Shown: positions 26,416-33,141 of the stretch, one piece after another
Layout of the letters: the number at the start of each line of letters is the position of its first letter
How positions within the stretch are numbered: the first letter of the stretch is position 1
Translations under genes and position numbers: made by a program
Source: Hellea sp.
GTDB taxonomy: Bacteria; Pseudomonadota; Alphaproteobacteria; Caulobacterales; Maricaulaceae
Length of the DNA: 40,553 bases
Assembly (NCBI GenBank): GCA_020628495.1
Contig: JAHDFA010000007.1
Span: forward strand, 1,906-42,458
Reading direction: 5' to 3'
Notes under the pieces: model-generated
Seen by the model: the letters and a program-made list of their open reading frames with translations, nothing else
What the model was told of the DNA's origin: nothing
Database searches by the model: none

Positions 26416-26440
26416 GTTAACGTTCACGTTAACGTAACGC
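26416..26440. promoter_or_regulatory. Tandem ACGT operator-like sequence upstream of the beta-oxidation operon
   Basis: GTTAAC, GTTCAC and GTTAAC follow each other at a 6-bp period, so ACGT recurs every 6 bp on the minus strand (ttACGTtaACGTgaACGTtaAC). Part of it (26426-26435) is a perfect 10-bp palindrome, ACGTTAACGT. It lies about 95-120 bp upstream of the thiolase start. Similar ACGT-rich sites are reported for LiuR-type MerR regulators of acyl-CoA catabolism in proteobacteria; which regulator binds here is inference. Confidence 0.5.
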
Positions 26441-26570
26441 AAGGGTCGAAGGATGAATTATGTGTGTTCGTATGTGATGGGGGTGGGACGGTTTTTACCC
26501 GGCAAGTGATACTAACAGCTGTTTTTGGGTGAGCTTGGACAGCCTTTGCCATCACTGATAGGCATAGCCC

Positions 26571-27368
26571 ATGTTTAAATCGACCTTACTATCTCTTTCA
26601 ATTCTCGCCGCTGCTGCGACCTCCGTTCACGCATGGGGGCCGAATGGTCACCGCGTTACGGGGAAGATTGCGCAGGATCATCTCACGCCCGAAGCGCAAG
26701 CCGAAATCACCGCTCTGTTAGGCGTAGAGAGTTTGGCTGAAGCTTCGACCTGGCCGGACTTCATGCGCTCCAACCCCAGTGAATATTGGCGCAAAGGGGC
26801 GTCGCCTTGGCATTATATCACCGTTCCGCCGGGCACGACTTATTCAGCTGCGCCGCCGGAAGGCGATGCATTGTCTGCACTGGCCATGTTTTCAAAGCAG
26901 ATTACGGATGAGACATTGCCCGTGACGCAGCGACAGTTGGCCTTACGCTTCACTATTCATTTGATTGGCGATCTTCATCAACCGCTACATGTTGGCAAAG
27001 GTGATGACCGCGGGGGCAATTGGGTTGATGTCCGATTTAAAGACAAGGACACAAACCTTCACGCACTGTGGGATGAGGACCTGATTGAGGATGAAAAACT
27101 CTCCTATACGGAGAAAGCCCGCTGGCTAAACCGCCGGATAACCCCGGACCAAAAAGCCATTTGGTCAAATAACAATCCACAGACATGGGTGCGCGAAAGT
27201 CTAACTATGCGGGACAAAATCTATGAAGGTTTGGGGCCCTATGACCGTGATACATTGCCAAATCTCAGCTATGATTATGTCTATAAACACCGCGCCGATG
27301 TTGATTTGCGTCTGCAACAAGGCGGCGTGCGCATAGCCGCCTATCTAAATAAGATTTTTGCGGAATAG
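26571..27368 (+). CDS. Secreted S1/P1-type nuclease
   Basis: A zinc-dependent, single-strand-preferring nuclease (S1/P1 family; some members act as phospholipase C). The 265-residue protein has a signal peptide cut at VHA-W, leaving Trp22 as the mature N-terminus, whose backbone is a zinc ligand in this family. Other ligands are visible: the His in WGPNGH, the Asp in STWPD, the His in PWHYI, HLIGDLHQPLH and LHALWDEDLI. It should act in the periplasm or outside the cell, perhaps for nucleic-acid scavenging. It is a single-gene unit; an 860-bp region without a protein gene follows. Confidence 0.93.
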   Translation: MFKSTLLSLSILAAAATSVHAWGPNGHRVTGKIAQDHLTPEAQAEITALLGVESLAEASTWPDFMRSNPSEYWRKGASPWHYITVPPGTTYSAAPPEGDALSALAMFSKQITDETLPVTQRQLALRFTIHLIGDLHQPLHVGKGDDRGGNWVDVRFKDKDTNLHALWDEDLIEDEKLSYTEKARWLNRRITPDQKAIWSNNNPQTWVRESLTMRDKIYEGLGPYDRDTLPNLSYDYVYKHRADVDLRLQQGGVRIAAYLNKIFAE

Positions 27369-27476
27369 TGGGATTGGCATGACCCATCTTGTTTCAGCTC
27401 GTCGGCATGAGTGAGATTTAGAGTAATTTCTTGTTTTTTTGCCGCATAAAAAACGCTGGAGGCGAAATACATGTTC

Positions 27477-27500
27477 TTTCCATACTCCATCCCCATTTCG
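27477..27500 (+). promoter_or_regulatory. Conserved upstream element of RNA copy A
   Basis: ACTCCATCCCCATTTCG, after a TTTC stretch, recurs with two substitutions as ACTCCGTCCCCATCTCG upstream of RNA copy B (minus strand, 38670-38647). In A it lies about 90 bp before the predicted transcription start, in B about 50 bp. It may be an activator site or the remnant of a longer duplicated unit. Confidence 0.45.
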
Positions 27501-27552
27501 GGAAAATGTGTTCCTCAATAAAAACAGCGTCTTGTCAGAAATTTCAGGAGAA

Positions 27553-27583
27553 TAATCCTCGTTTCCAAAAGCTGTGCTATATT
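27553..27583 (+). promoter_or_regulatory. Predicted promoter of RNA copy A
   Basis: TAATCCTCGT (27553-27562) and the extended -10 TGC-TATATT (27578-27583) are both shared with copy B, where the spacing differs by 1 bp. They place the RNA start near 27590. The -35 region is not a TTGACA match, which suits an extended -10 promoter or another sigma factor. Confidence 0.5.
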
Positions 27584-27589
27584 GCAGAT

Positions 27590-27918
27590 GTTCTTTCAGA
27601 CATAGGACAGGTAGACGTCACCTACTGGTCTGGAAGACGGTGGGTCTGAGCATCCGGCGGTGACACGTTGGACTGAGCCGGGACTTTAGGAGTGAGAGCC
27701 GATGCGTGGGGCCAGAGATGCCTCAACTCGTAGGACAGACGGGCCGCTTCTTCAAAAACCGCTGCCGCAGAGTTTGTTTGCCGTCTTACAATCGGTGGAC
27801 ATCGTCTTCGCGTAAAACATTTCTTCCTCTTTCCCATGGTATTTCCATCGGGAAGACAACTCTGCGGGCAAGTCCTGCTTTATAATTGAACTCGGCTGAC
27901 CTCTCGATAGGCGGCAGC
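27590..27918 (+). ncRNA. Candidate structured non-coding RNA, copy A (family not recognised)
   Basis: This stretch has no credible protein gene but aligns end to end with the minus strand of 38272-38600. Invariant blocks include TGGGTCTGAGCATCCGG, CTTCAAAAACC, TCTTACAATCGG, CCATCGGGAAGACAACTCTG and CTCGGCTGACC. Between them are helices with changed sequence but kept pairing. P1 is a 10-bp stem at 27592-27601/27628-27637. P3 is a 7-bp stem at 27653-27659/27666-27672. P5 is a 9-bp stem at 27775-27783/27793-27801 capped by TCTTACAAT. P6 is at 27831-27854 and P7 at 27864-27878. Compensatory pairs are seen in P3 (C58-G67 versus U-A) and P5 (two pairs). The 3' end is uncertain. I see no match to tmRNA, 6S RNA, RNase P RNA or SRP RNA. 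Confidence 0.72.
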
Positions 27919-28190
27919 AAAATAACCCTGCCCAAATCTGTAACAATGAAAACTGAACAGTTATGTATTCGATGCCGCACTGCGCTGCAGCTTGCCTTTT
28001 TCTCTAAGATAATTTTCTGAGAGAACTATCAAAAAATTGCCCGAATAGTGTTGAAAGTACTGACGTTTTGAAGGGCGACATTCCTAGATCCTAAATTTTG
28101 AATATCAGAAAGCCCCAAATACCACCCATATGAGGGGGGATGATAGTGGGCTATACAGACAGCTCAAATCACAGCACACAAGACTAACCC

Positions 28191-28215
28191 ACAATCAATA
28201 TATACATTTGATTGT
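28191..28215. promoter_or_regulatory. 8-bp inverted repeat before the small unknown gene (operator candidate)
   Basis: ACAATCAA (28191-28198) and TTGATTGT (28208-28215) are perfect inverted repeats with a 9-bp AT-rich spacer, ending 14 bp before the ATG at 28230. This is a good place for a repressor or for a LuxR-type dimer site. It does not match a classical lux box. The upstream stretch 27919-28190 shows no gene. Confidence 0.4.
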
Positions 28216-28229
28216 GAGTGGGGGTCGAT

Positions 28230-28604
28230 ATGAACCAAGTGAAAGTGAATTTACCGTCTGAGTTAAAGCCAGACGAGCTAACTGTTAGCGGCCTGCGGGA
28301 TCTCTATAACGATACGATATCGGATTTGAGAGAGTGCGCGAATATCAAGCCCGGTTATCGTCATGAAGAGCATGCGGTAGATCAGAGAGAAGAGGCGCTT
28401 CTTGACTTTGAGATGACTTTGTTAAAACTGGCATCCCGCATCAAAATCAGTTCTAAATCGGACATGCTGGGCCTCATGGACATTTGGGAGAAAGCGTCAG
28501 GCGTTAATACGGGCGGAGATGCCGAATCTGATCAAGCTCTCTCCAATCGTATCGCGATGAATATATTTCGCCATATGGTTGATGAGAAGTTTGCTATAGA
28601 ATAG
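28230..28604 (+). CDS. Small protein of unknown function
   Basis: I do not recognise this 124-residue protein. It is acidic and helix-rich (MNQVKVNLPSELKPDELTVS at the start, then HEEHAVDQREEALLDFEMTLLKLASRIKI) with no signal peptide, membrane segment or Cys pair. I chose the ATG at 28230, which has GAGTGGGGG upstream (the same type of ribosome-binding site as the LuxR gene at 18389), over an in-frame GTG at 28218. It converges on a LuxR-type gene with an 11-bp overlap and is preceded by an inverted repeat, so it could be a target of that regulator; this is inference. Confidence 0.65.
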   Translation: MNQVKVNLPSELKPDELTVSGLRDLYNDTISDLRECANIKPGYRHEEHAVDQREEALLDFEMTLLKLASRIKISSKSDMLGLMDIWEKASGVNTGGDAESDQALSNRIAMNIFRHMVDEKFAIE

Positions 28605-29322
28605 AGCTTCTTGCACGAAGCGCCACGGTAACACGATCTGTCGCTTCAAATTTTAAAAAGAGCTTTTTCACATAGCCGGAGACAGTGTTGGTTGAGATAC
28701 CCAAGGCTGTTCCAATTTCGGGATTCGTTTTGCCAAATGTAATCAATTCCAAAACCTCACTCTCTCTTTTTGTCAATTTTACCTGATTGCGTAGAGACTC
28801 GACCAGCTTGCAGTAATGTATATGTATGGCCTGCAAAATGGCCTGAAATTGCCACAGAAATATGTCGTCGTAAAAGTCCTTTGGCTGTTTAAAGCCCACA
28901 AACATATATCCCCTCCTGTCGAAGGGCCCAAACAAAGGCGCCAGCATCCCATCGCCGACATAGTCTAAGACTAATTTTATGCGGCTTTGATTGTAGTCCC
29001 CAGTAAGTTCACTCGATCCGGATAAATCGGATAACCAAAATGGGCGGGCTTTTTCGAATACAAAACTCATTACAGGGTCGGATTTTTGGCCGCGTGTATC
29101 GAGGTAATCAAGGACCTGATCGTCGAGCCCAATTGCCCAATATCTGTTAAGTTGATTATAGTTCCGCGTGCCAATGGCTGGAATGTGGTGATAACTACCG
29201 TATTGAAAAACAATTAGTTCCTGACATCTTTCAACCAGTGACCTAAGATTATTAGCAGTCAAAATTCCATCCGTTGCCTTCAAGAAATCGTCATGGCTTA
29301 TACTTGGGTTCAGCCCAATCAA
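28594..29322 (-). CDS. LuxR-type regulator with autoinducer-binding-like domain (copy 2)
   Basis: This 242-residue regulator is related to the protein at 18389-19135. The C-terminal helix-turn-helix reads LTKRESEVLELITFGKTNPEIGTALGIS and TVSGYVKK. In the N-terminal domain, by eye, Tyr73, Asp82 (SDP) and Trp96 (PFWLSDL) fit the autoinducer-binding positions, but the first Trp is Gln. No luxI is present in the window. The start is a TTG with AAGGA upstream; no earlier in-frame ATG exists. A 21-bp inverted repeat lies 38 bp upstream, possibly for autoregulation. Confidence 0.87.
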   Translation of the reverse strand: MIGLNPSISHDDFLKATDGILTANNLRSLVERCQELIVFQYGSYHHIPAIGTRNYNQLNRYWAIGLDDQVLDYLDTRGQKSDPVMSFVFEKARPFWLSDLSGSSELTGDYNQSRIKLVLDYVGDGMLAPLFGPFDRRGYMFVGFKQPKDFYDDIFLWQFQAILQAIHIHYCKLVESLRNQVKLTKRESEVLELITFGKTNPEIGTALGISTNTVSGYVKKLFLKFEATDRVTVALRARSSIL

Positions 29323-29359
29323 TTTATTTATTCCTTAATGTTGAATTTTAGCGTTATCT

Positions 29360-29380
29360 ATTGAAACGCCTTGTTTCAAT
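29360..29380. promoter_or_regulatory. Inverted repeat upstream of LuxR-type gene copy 2
   Basis: ATTGAAAC and GTTTCAAT form a perfect 8-bp inverted repeat with a 5-bp spacer, 21 bp in total, 38 bp from the TTG start. The length is like a LuxR-family operator (about 20 bp), but the sequence is not the classical lux box. The rest of 29323-29582 holds the two divergent promoters and no gene. Confidence 0.42.
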
Positions 29381-29582
29381 AATTGTTGCAAAAAATAAGG
29401 TTGATATTTCAATGATATAGTTGTGAGGCTTTGATGTATTTGGAATGGGCGGCGATACAAATCATGTGATTTATACACATCAAGTTTTGTGCCGGCCGTT
29501 GCGAATGCGGAATAAATTCCTATAACAGTTTCAAATCCGATTGGGCCTATTGCGGATATTTTTATCTTAACGGAGTTCCGTC

Positions 29583-30704
29583 ATGGCCCAGCCTCATATC
29601 CTGTCATTCAAGCCACAATCGCGAGAAATAGCTTTACGCGAAAAAGGGCGTGGCACGCGGTGGAATGCGACGGGACGATATGAGCCGGAGTCGCGTGAAC
29701 AGACGGATGAGGATTGGGACGCCTTGCCGGAAGACGATCGCGTTGCGCGAAAAACCATTGTCTTCAATGAACACCCCAAGACCATAATAAATAAGATCAA
29801 TTCACCCTATGTCGCCATGCAACGCTCCATTAATCCTTACCGCGGGTGTGAACATGGCTGTTCTTATTGCTTTGCACGCCCATCACATGCCTATCACGGC
29901 CTGTCGCCGGGATTGGATTTCGAAACCAAGCTGTTCGCAAAACCTGACGCCGCAAATTTACTAACGGCTGAACTTTCAAAACCGCGCTACAAAGTCATCC
30001 CAATTCAAATCGGTACGAATACGGATGCGTATCAACCGATTGAGCGCGAGCGCCGTATCATGCGCGGACTTATTCAGGTGTTGCACGATTTCAATCATCC
30101 GGTCTCTATATTGACCAAGAATGCGCTTGTTTTGCGTGATTTAGACTTGCTCACGCCTATGGCCGCAAAAGGTGTGACCCGGGTCATGGTCTCAGTTACA
30201 ACGCAGGATAGACGCCTTGCCCGCGCTATGGAGCCGCGAACGTCCACACCCGATAAGCGTTTTAATGCTATCCGACAGTTAGCCGAAGCGGGTATCCCCA
30301 CAGGCATTATGCTGGGGCCGATGATACCCGGCCTCAATGACAGTGAATTGGAAAGCATTATGGCACGCGCCGCAGAATTGGGCGCAACATTCAGCGCCTT
30401 TACAATACTCCGTCTTCCGCAAGAGGTCGCGCCGATATTTAAGGCTTGGCTGGAGGAGTTTTCGCCTAATCGCGCTCGACGTATTTTGCATCATATCCGC
30501 ATTATGAATAATGGCCGCGATTATGATCCCAGCTGGGTCCGCGTTGCCGCGCCGCGCACACCCTTTGCAAAGCTCATCACGCAGCGTTATCGCATGGCGC
30601 AAAGAAAATATGGAATAATACCGCGTGAGGACCGTCAACCGCTTCGCCGCGATCTTTTCCGCGTGCCGGCAAGCATTAGCGGGCAGGGCGATTTGTTTGG
30701 GTGA
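29583..30704 (+). CDS. PA0069-family radical SAM protein
   Basis: A 373-residue radical SAM enzyme related to spore photoproduct lyase-type proteins. The iron-sulfur motif is CEHGCSYC within NPYRGCEHGCSYCFARPSH near residue 90. Other family traits are the QIGTNTDAYQPIER and ILTKNALVLRDLDLL segments, and PTGIMLGPMIPGLND. The reaction and substrate are not known. It stands alone, divergent from the LuxR-type gene, with a GAG-type ribosome-binding site before the ATG. Confidence 0.9.
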   Translation: MAQPHILSFKPQSREIALREKGRGTRWNATGRYEPESREQTDEDWDALPEDDRVARKTIVFNEHPKTIINKINSPYVAMQRSINPYRGCEHGCSYCFARPSHAYHGLSPGLDFETKLFAKPDAANLLTAELSKPRYKVIPIQIGTNTDAYQPIERERRIMRGLIQVLHDFNHPVSILTKNALVLRDLDLLTPMAAKGVTRVMVSVTTQDRRLARAMEPRTSTPDKRFNAIRQLAEAGIPTGIMLGPMIPGLNDSELESIMARAAELGATFSAFTILRLPQEVAPIFKAWLEEFSPNRARRILHHIRIMNNGRDYDPSWVRVAAPRTPFAKLITQRYRMAQRKYGIIPREDRQPLRRDLFRVPASISGQGDLFG

Positions 30705-30910
30705 TACACTTCATCGACTGACACGAAAGGTTCACTTGCGGTTTGGCGCATTTGCGCCCATATGACTTTCATCGAGAACAGGCCTGATGACCCGGCCAGC
30801 TTTGTCGTGACATGATGTTACGCCACACTGAGTACGCATTGCATACCTTTTTCGACACTCCCGCGGCTTCACGTTGAAGTCCGCATAAAGACGACGTGAA
30901 AGGAATACAC

Positions 30911-31132
30911 ATGTCAGACGAAATGAAACCGGGTACGGTTAAATTTTTCAATACAACTAAAGGCTTCGGCTTTGTTCAACCCGATGATGGTGAAGGCGAC
31001 GTTTTTGTCCACATCACAGCGCTTCAGCGCTCCGGCATTCAAGGCCTCAACGAAGGTGACAAAGTCATGTTCGATACAGCCGTGAACCAACGCACAGGCA
31101 AGACTGCTGTTGAGAACATTACAATGGCATAA
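30911..31132 (+). CDS. Cold-shock-domain RNA-binding protein
   Basis: A 73-residue single-domain cold-shock protein that binds single-stranded nucleic acid. It opens [26 protein letters not shown] and contains RNP1 (KGFGFV) and RNP2 (VFVHI). I chose the ATG at 30911 after AAGGAA; an in-frame GTG at 30896 includes the ribosome-binding site. A gap of 206 bp before it leaves room for a long leader, as is common for cspA-type genes, but I see no clear thermometer structure. Confidence 0.94.
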   Translation: MSDEMKPGTVKFFNTTKGFGFVQPDDGEGDVFVHITALQRSGIQGLNEGDKVMFDTAVNQRTGKTAVENITMA

Positions 31133-31169
31133 GTCATTCTCAAGGCTTCGGCTTTGAAGACTGAATAGA

Positions 31170-31205
31170 GGGTCTGCACGGAAATCCCGTGCGGGCCCTT
31201 TTTCT
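31170..31205 (+). terminator. Terminator of the cold-shock gene
   Basis: GGGTCTGCACGG (31170-31181) and the arm 31186-31198 (CCGTGC then GGGCCC) form a GC-rich hairpin with an AAAT loop and a small bulge, followed by TTTTTCTTT. Confidence 0.85.
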
Positions 31206-31240
31206 TTGCGCTAGTGTCGTTGAAAATTAGGGGAAATTAT

Positions 31241-31657
31241 ATGACATCGACAAGTTTTTTGGCGCCGGTTCTGGCTCTTATTATCTGGACGCTTTTGATT
31301 TGGTTGCTTATGTATGCCCGACGTATTCCGGCCATGCAGGCCGCGAAAATGGACCCCGAGACTGCCAAGTCGCCGGATGGAAAATGGAAAGAGGAGCTTC
31401 CACTCTCTGTCCAAGCTTCTGCCCATAATTATAATCACCTTTTGGAGCAGCCGACGATTTTTTACGCGTTGATGTTTTACGTCACGCTGACCGCACAAAT
31501 CTCGATGCCGATTTACTATGCGGCTTGGGCCTATGTCGTGCTGCGCGTTCTGCACAGTTTCATTCAGGTCAGTGCGGGGAAAGTCATGTTGCGTTTCGGC
31601 ATGTTCTCGCTGTCTACACTCGTGCTGATCGGCATGGTCACTCTCACGATTTTATAG
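31241..31657 (+). CDS. MAPEG-family membrane protein
   Basis: A 138-residue membrane protein of the MAPEG type (eicosanoid and glutathione metabolism relatives). It has four hydrophobic helices (about 5-25, 62-82, 85-103, 117-138). The family-like features are the NYNHLLEQPTIFYAL motif near residue 61 and the later YVVLRVLHSFIQVS. I chose the ATG at 31241 with AGGGGAAA upstream. The substrate is unknown. The next gene follows after 8 bp. Confidence 0.85.
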   Translation: MTSTSFLAPVLALIIWTLLIWLLMYARRIPAMQAAKMDPETAKSPDGKWKEELPLSVQASAHNYNHLLEQPTIFYALMFYVTLTAQISMPIYYAAWAYVVLRVLHSFIQVSAGKVMLRFGMFSLSTLVLIGMVTLTIL

Positions 31658-31665
31658 GTCAAATA

Positions 31666-31959
31666 ATGTCCATACTTTTATTCGTCACAGCAGAATTCCA
31701 CGACAAATCGGAATATGACCGATATGTCGAGCTTTCGACACCGATTTTTATCCGTGAAGGCGTGAATGTAATCGGGAATGATGAAGACGCAAAATTCTTC
31801 GATTTGCCCGGTGATAAAGCCGTTCTGTTAGAGTTTCGAGACAAAGATCATATGAAGGATTTCTTCGCCCTTCCGGATTATCAAATAGCCGCGAAACACC
31901 GTGATGCAGGCGCGACGATGCGCATGGTTCGGTTCAGGCGGATGCCTGCTTTGTCATAG
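31666..31959 (+). CDS. DUF1330-like small protein
   Basis: A 97-residue protein (MSILLFVTAEFHDKSEYDRYVE at the start) with the pattern of a ferredoxin-like alpha/beta dimer: a beta strand, a helix with Tyr-x-x-Tyr, then VLLEFRDKDHMKDFFALPDYQIAAKHRD, which matches DUF1330-type proteins. Function is unknown. It is 8 bp behind the MAPEG gene and its 3' end overlaps the protease gene on the other strand by 26 bp. Confidence 0.75.
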   Translation: MSILLFVTAEFHDKSEYDRYVELSTPIFIREGVNVIGNDEDAKFFDLPGDKAVLLEFRDKDHMKDFFALPDYQIAAKHRDAGATMRMVRFRRMPALS

Positions 31960-32578
31960 CGTCCCAGACGGCCGAGAGCGCAATAAAGTCTGCGCTTTCA
32001 TCCGGGTCACGGTCATGATTCAAATCCGCCGGACTGTTACGTGTTATGATGATGCCGATGGGCTTACGAGTTTTTGCGTCCAGCACAGGGCCTCCACTCA
32101 TGCCCGTGACCACGGGCTCATCTGGCTCAAAGATATGAGCAATCCATTGTCCGGGGTTGCGTTCAAAATAAACGCGGCCCATGCGGGTTTCCAAATAGCG
32201 TGACCCTGCAGGGTAGCCCATAAGAATGACATCTTGGCCAATGACAGGATATTCGGGACGTGTTTTGGGCAGGGTGCAGCCAACTAAGGCCGCATCCAAG
32301 CCGTCCGGCCACTTCGTAAAAGGCCGATTTGAGACGAAATTGGGTAAGTGATCCTTCGCTTCTGTCAGGCAATGCCCTGCGCTAATCCATCCATCCCAAT
32401 GCGCAAACCAGCTGGTGTAACATTGAAAGTGACGTTCATTATGAAAATAGCGCCGTACATCGATTCTGTCGGCACTGGATAACCGAGCAGAAGCTTTTAC
32501 GGATGAAGGACTGGGGTTTGGATTGCGAACAGGTACTCTGTCGGCTTTGGGCCTGCGGAAAAATCTGAAGATTGACAT
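31934..32578 (-). CDS. Trypsin-like serine protease
   Basis: A 214-residue chymotrypsin-fold protease. The triad is visible as His69 (ISAGHC), Asp95 (DGLDAALVG) and Ser161 (TGMSGGPV). The N-terminus (MSIFRFFRRP) is not a clear signal peptide, so its location is uncertain. I chose the ATG at 32578 because an upstream TTG at 32614 has poor support. The substrate is unknown. It is divergent from the thioredoxin-like gene, with 59 bp between the starts. Confidence 0.82.
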   Translation of the reverse strand: MSIFRFFRRPKADRVPVRNPNPSPSSVKASARLSSADRIDVRRYFHNERHFQCYTSWFAHWDGWISAGHCLTEAKDHLPNFVSNRPFTKWPDGLDAALVGCTLPKTRPEYPVIGQDVILMGYPAGSRYLETRMGRVYFERNPGQWIAHIFEPDEPVVTGMSGGPVLDAKTRKPIGIIITRNSPADLNHDRDPDESADFIALSAVWDAMTKQASA

Positions 32579-32637
32579 GTCTGTAACATGACCCCGAAGA
32601 CGCTTGGCATGCAAATGATTTCGGCTATAGGTAACAT

Positions 32638-33132
32638 ATGAGATATTCTAGCCTGCTTCTAATCGCGTTTATGACAGTGGCCTGCACTTCTGCCTCCTAC
32701 ATTCCGGAGGCACTCGCCGCTGAACATCCCGAAGCCCGTCCTTTTGATCCTGACCCTGAATTAATCGCTCAGACGTCCGTTGATGACGTCTTGGCCAGTG
32801 TGGCCGCGTCAGGAAAGAATGCTATTATCGTTATGGGCGCGAACTGGTGTCATGACAGTCGTGCGCTGGCCGGCTGGTTTGAAACGCCCAGATTTCAAAC
32901 ACTACTGGCCAATAATTACGAAGTTCGCTTTATCGACGTCGGCCAGAAGAACCGGAATATAGATGTTGCGCAGCGTTTCGGATTGAATGAGATCGTCGGT
33001 ACTCCAACCATTCTTGTTACGGATACTTATGGAAGTGTCTTAAATTTGGATACCGCTCCTACATGGCGAAATGCGGCCAGCCGATCTGAAGACGAGATTT
33101 TTGAGTATTTTCAAGCATTCGCCCCTAAATAG
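32638..33132 (+). CDS. Thioredoxin-like lipoprotein with CxxS motif
   Basis: A 164-residue exported protein. The N-terminus is hydrophobic and ends TVAC-T, so Cys16 may be lipidated, although the lipobox is imperfect. The thioredoxin fold follows with WCHDS (Cys71, Ser74), having one active Cys only, and the cis-Pro segment VGTPTILVTD. A single-Cys site suggests a reductase or isomerase for specific mixed disulfides rather than a general oxidoreductase. A membrane protein gene follows after 9 bp. Confidence 0.82.
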   Translation: MRYSSLLLIAFMTVACTSASYIPEALAAEHPEARPFDPDPELIAQTSVDDVLASVAASGKNAIIVMGANWCHDSRALAGWFETPRFQTLLANNYEVRFIDVGQKNRNIDVAQRFGLNEIVGTPTILVTDTYGSVLNLDTAPTWRNAASRSEDEIFEYFQAFAPK

Positions 33133-33141
33133 GAGACGCAT

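Noticed and set aside
26417-26432. CtrA site in TTAA-N8-TTAA upstream of the thiolase gene
   Set aside because: The spacer is 8, not 7 bp; the ACGT periodicity explains the sequence better.
26323-26442. N-terminal extension of the thiolase
   Set aside because: It translates the operator-like repeat (VNVNVN), while the ATG at 26322 has a strong ribosome-binding site and gives the family-typical start.
27590-27918. tmRNA, 6S RNA, RNase P RNA or SRP RNA identity for the structured RNA
   Set aside because: No tag-peptide frame (ANDNF-type), no GAGGAAAGTCC or ACAGAA blocks of RNase P, no GGAAGGAAGCAGCC-like SRP core; the length is too great for 6S RNA. A model search is still needed.
27590-27918. 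Mobile element (MITE-like) explanation for the duplicated RNA
   Set aside because: No terminal inverted repeats or target-site duplications were seen, and differences concentrate in paired positions that stay paired. A very old element cannot be fully excluded.
27622-27946. Open frames on the minus strand across RNA copy A
   Set aside because: They share a few residues with a frame in copy B only because the nucleotide sequence is conserved. Frames, lengths and starts are not kept between the copies, and there is no good ribosome-binding site.
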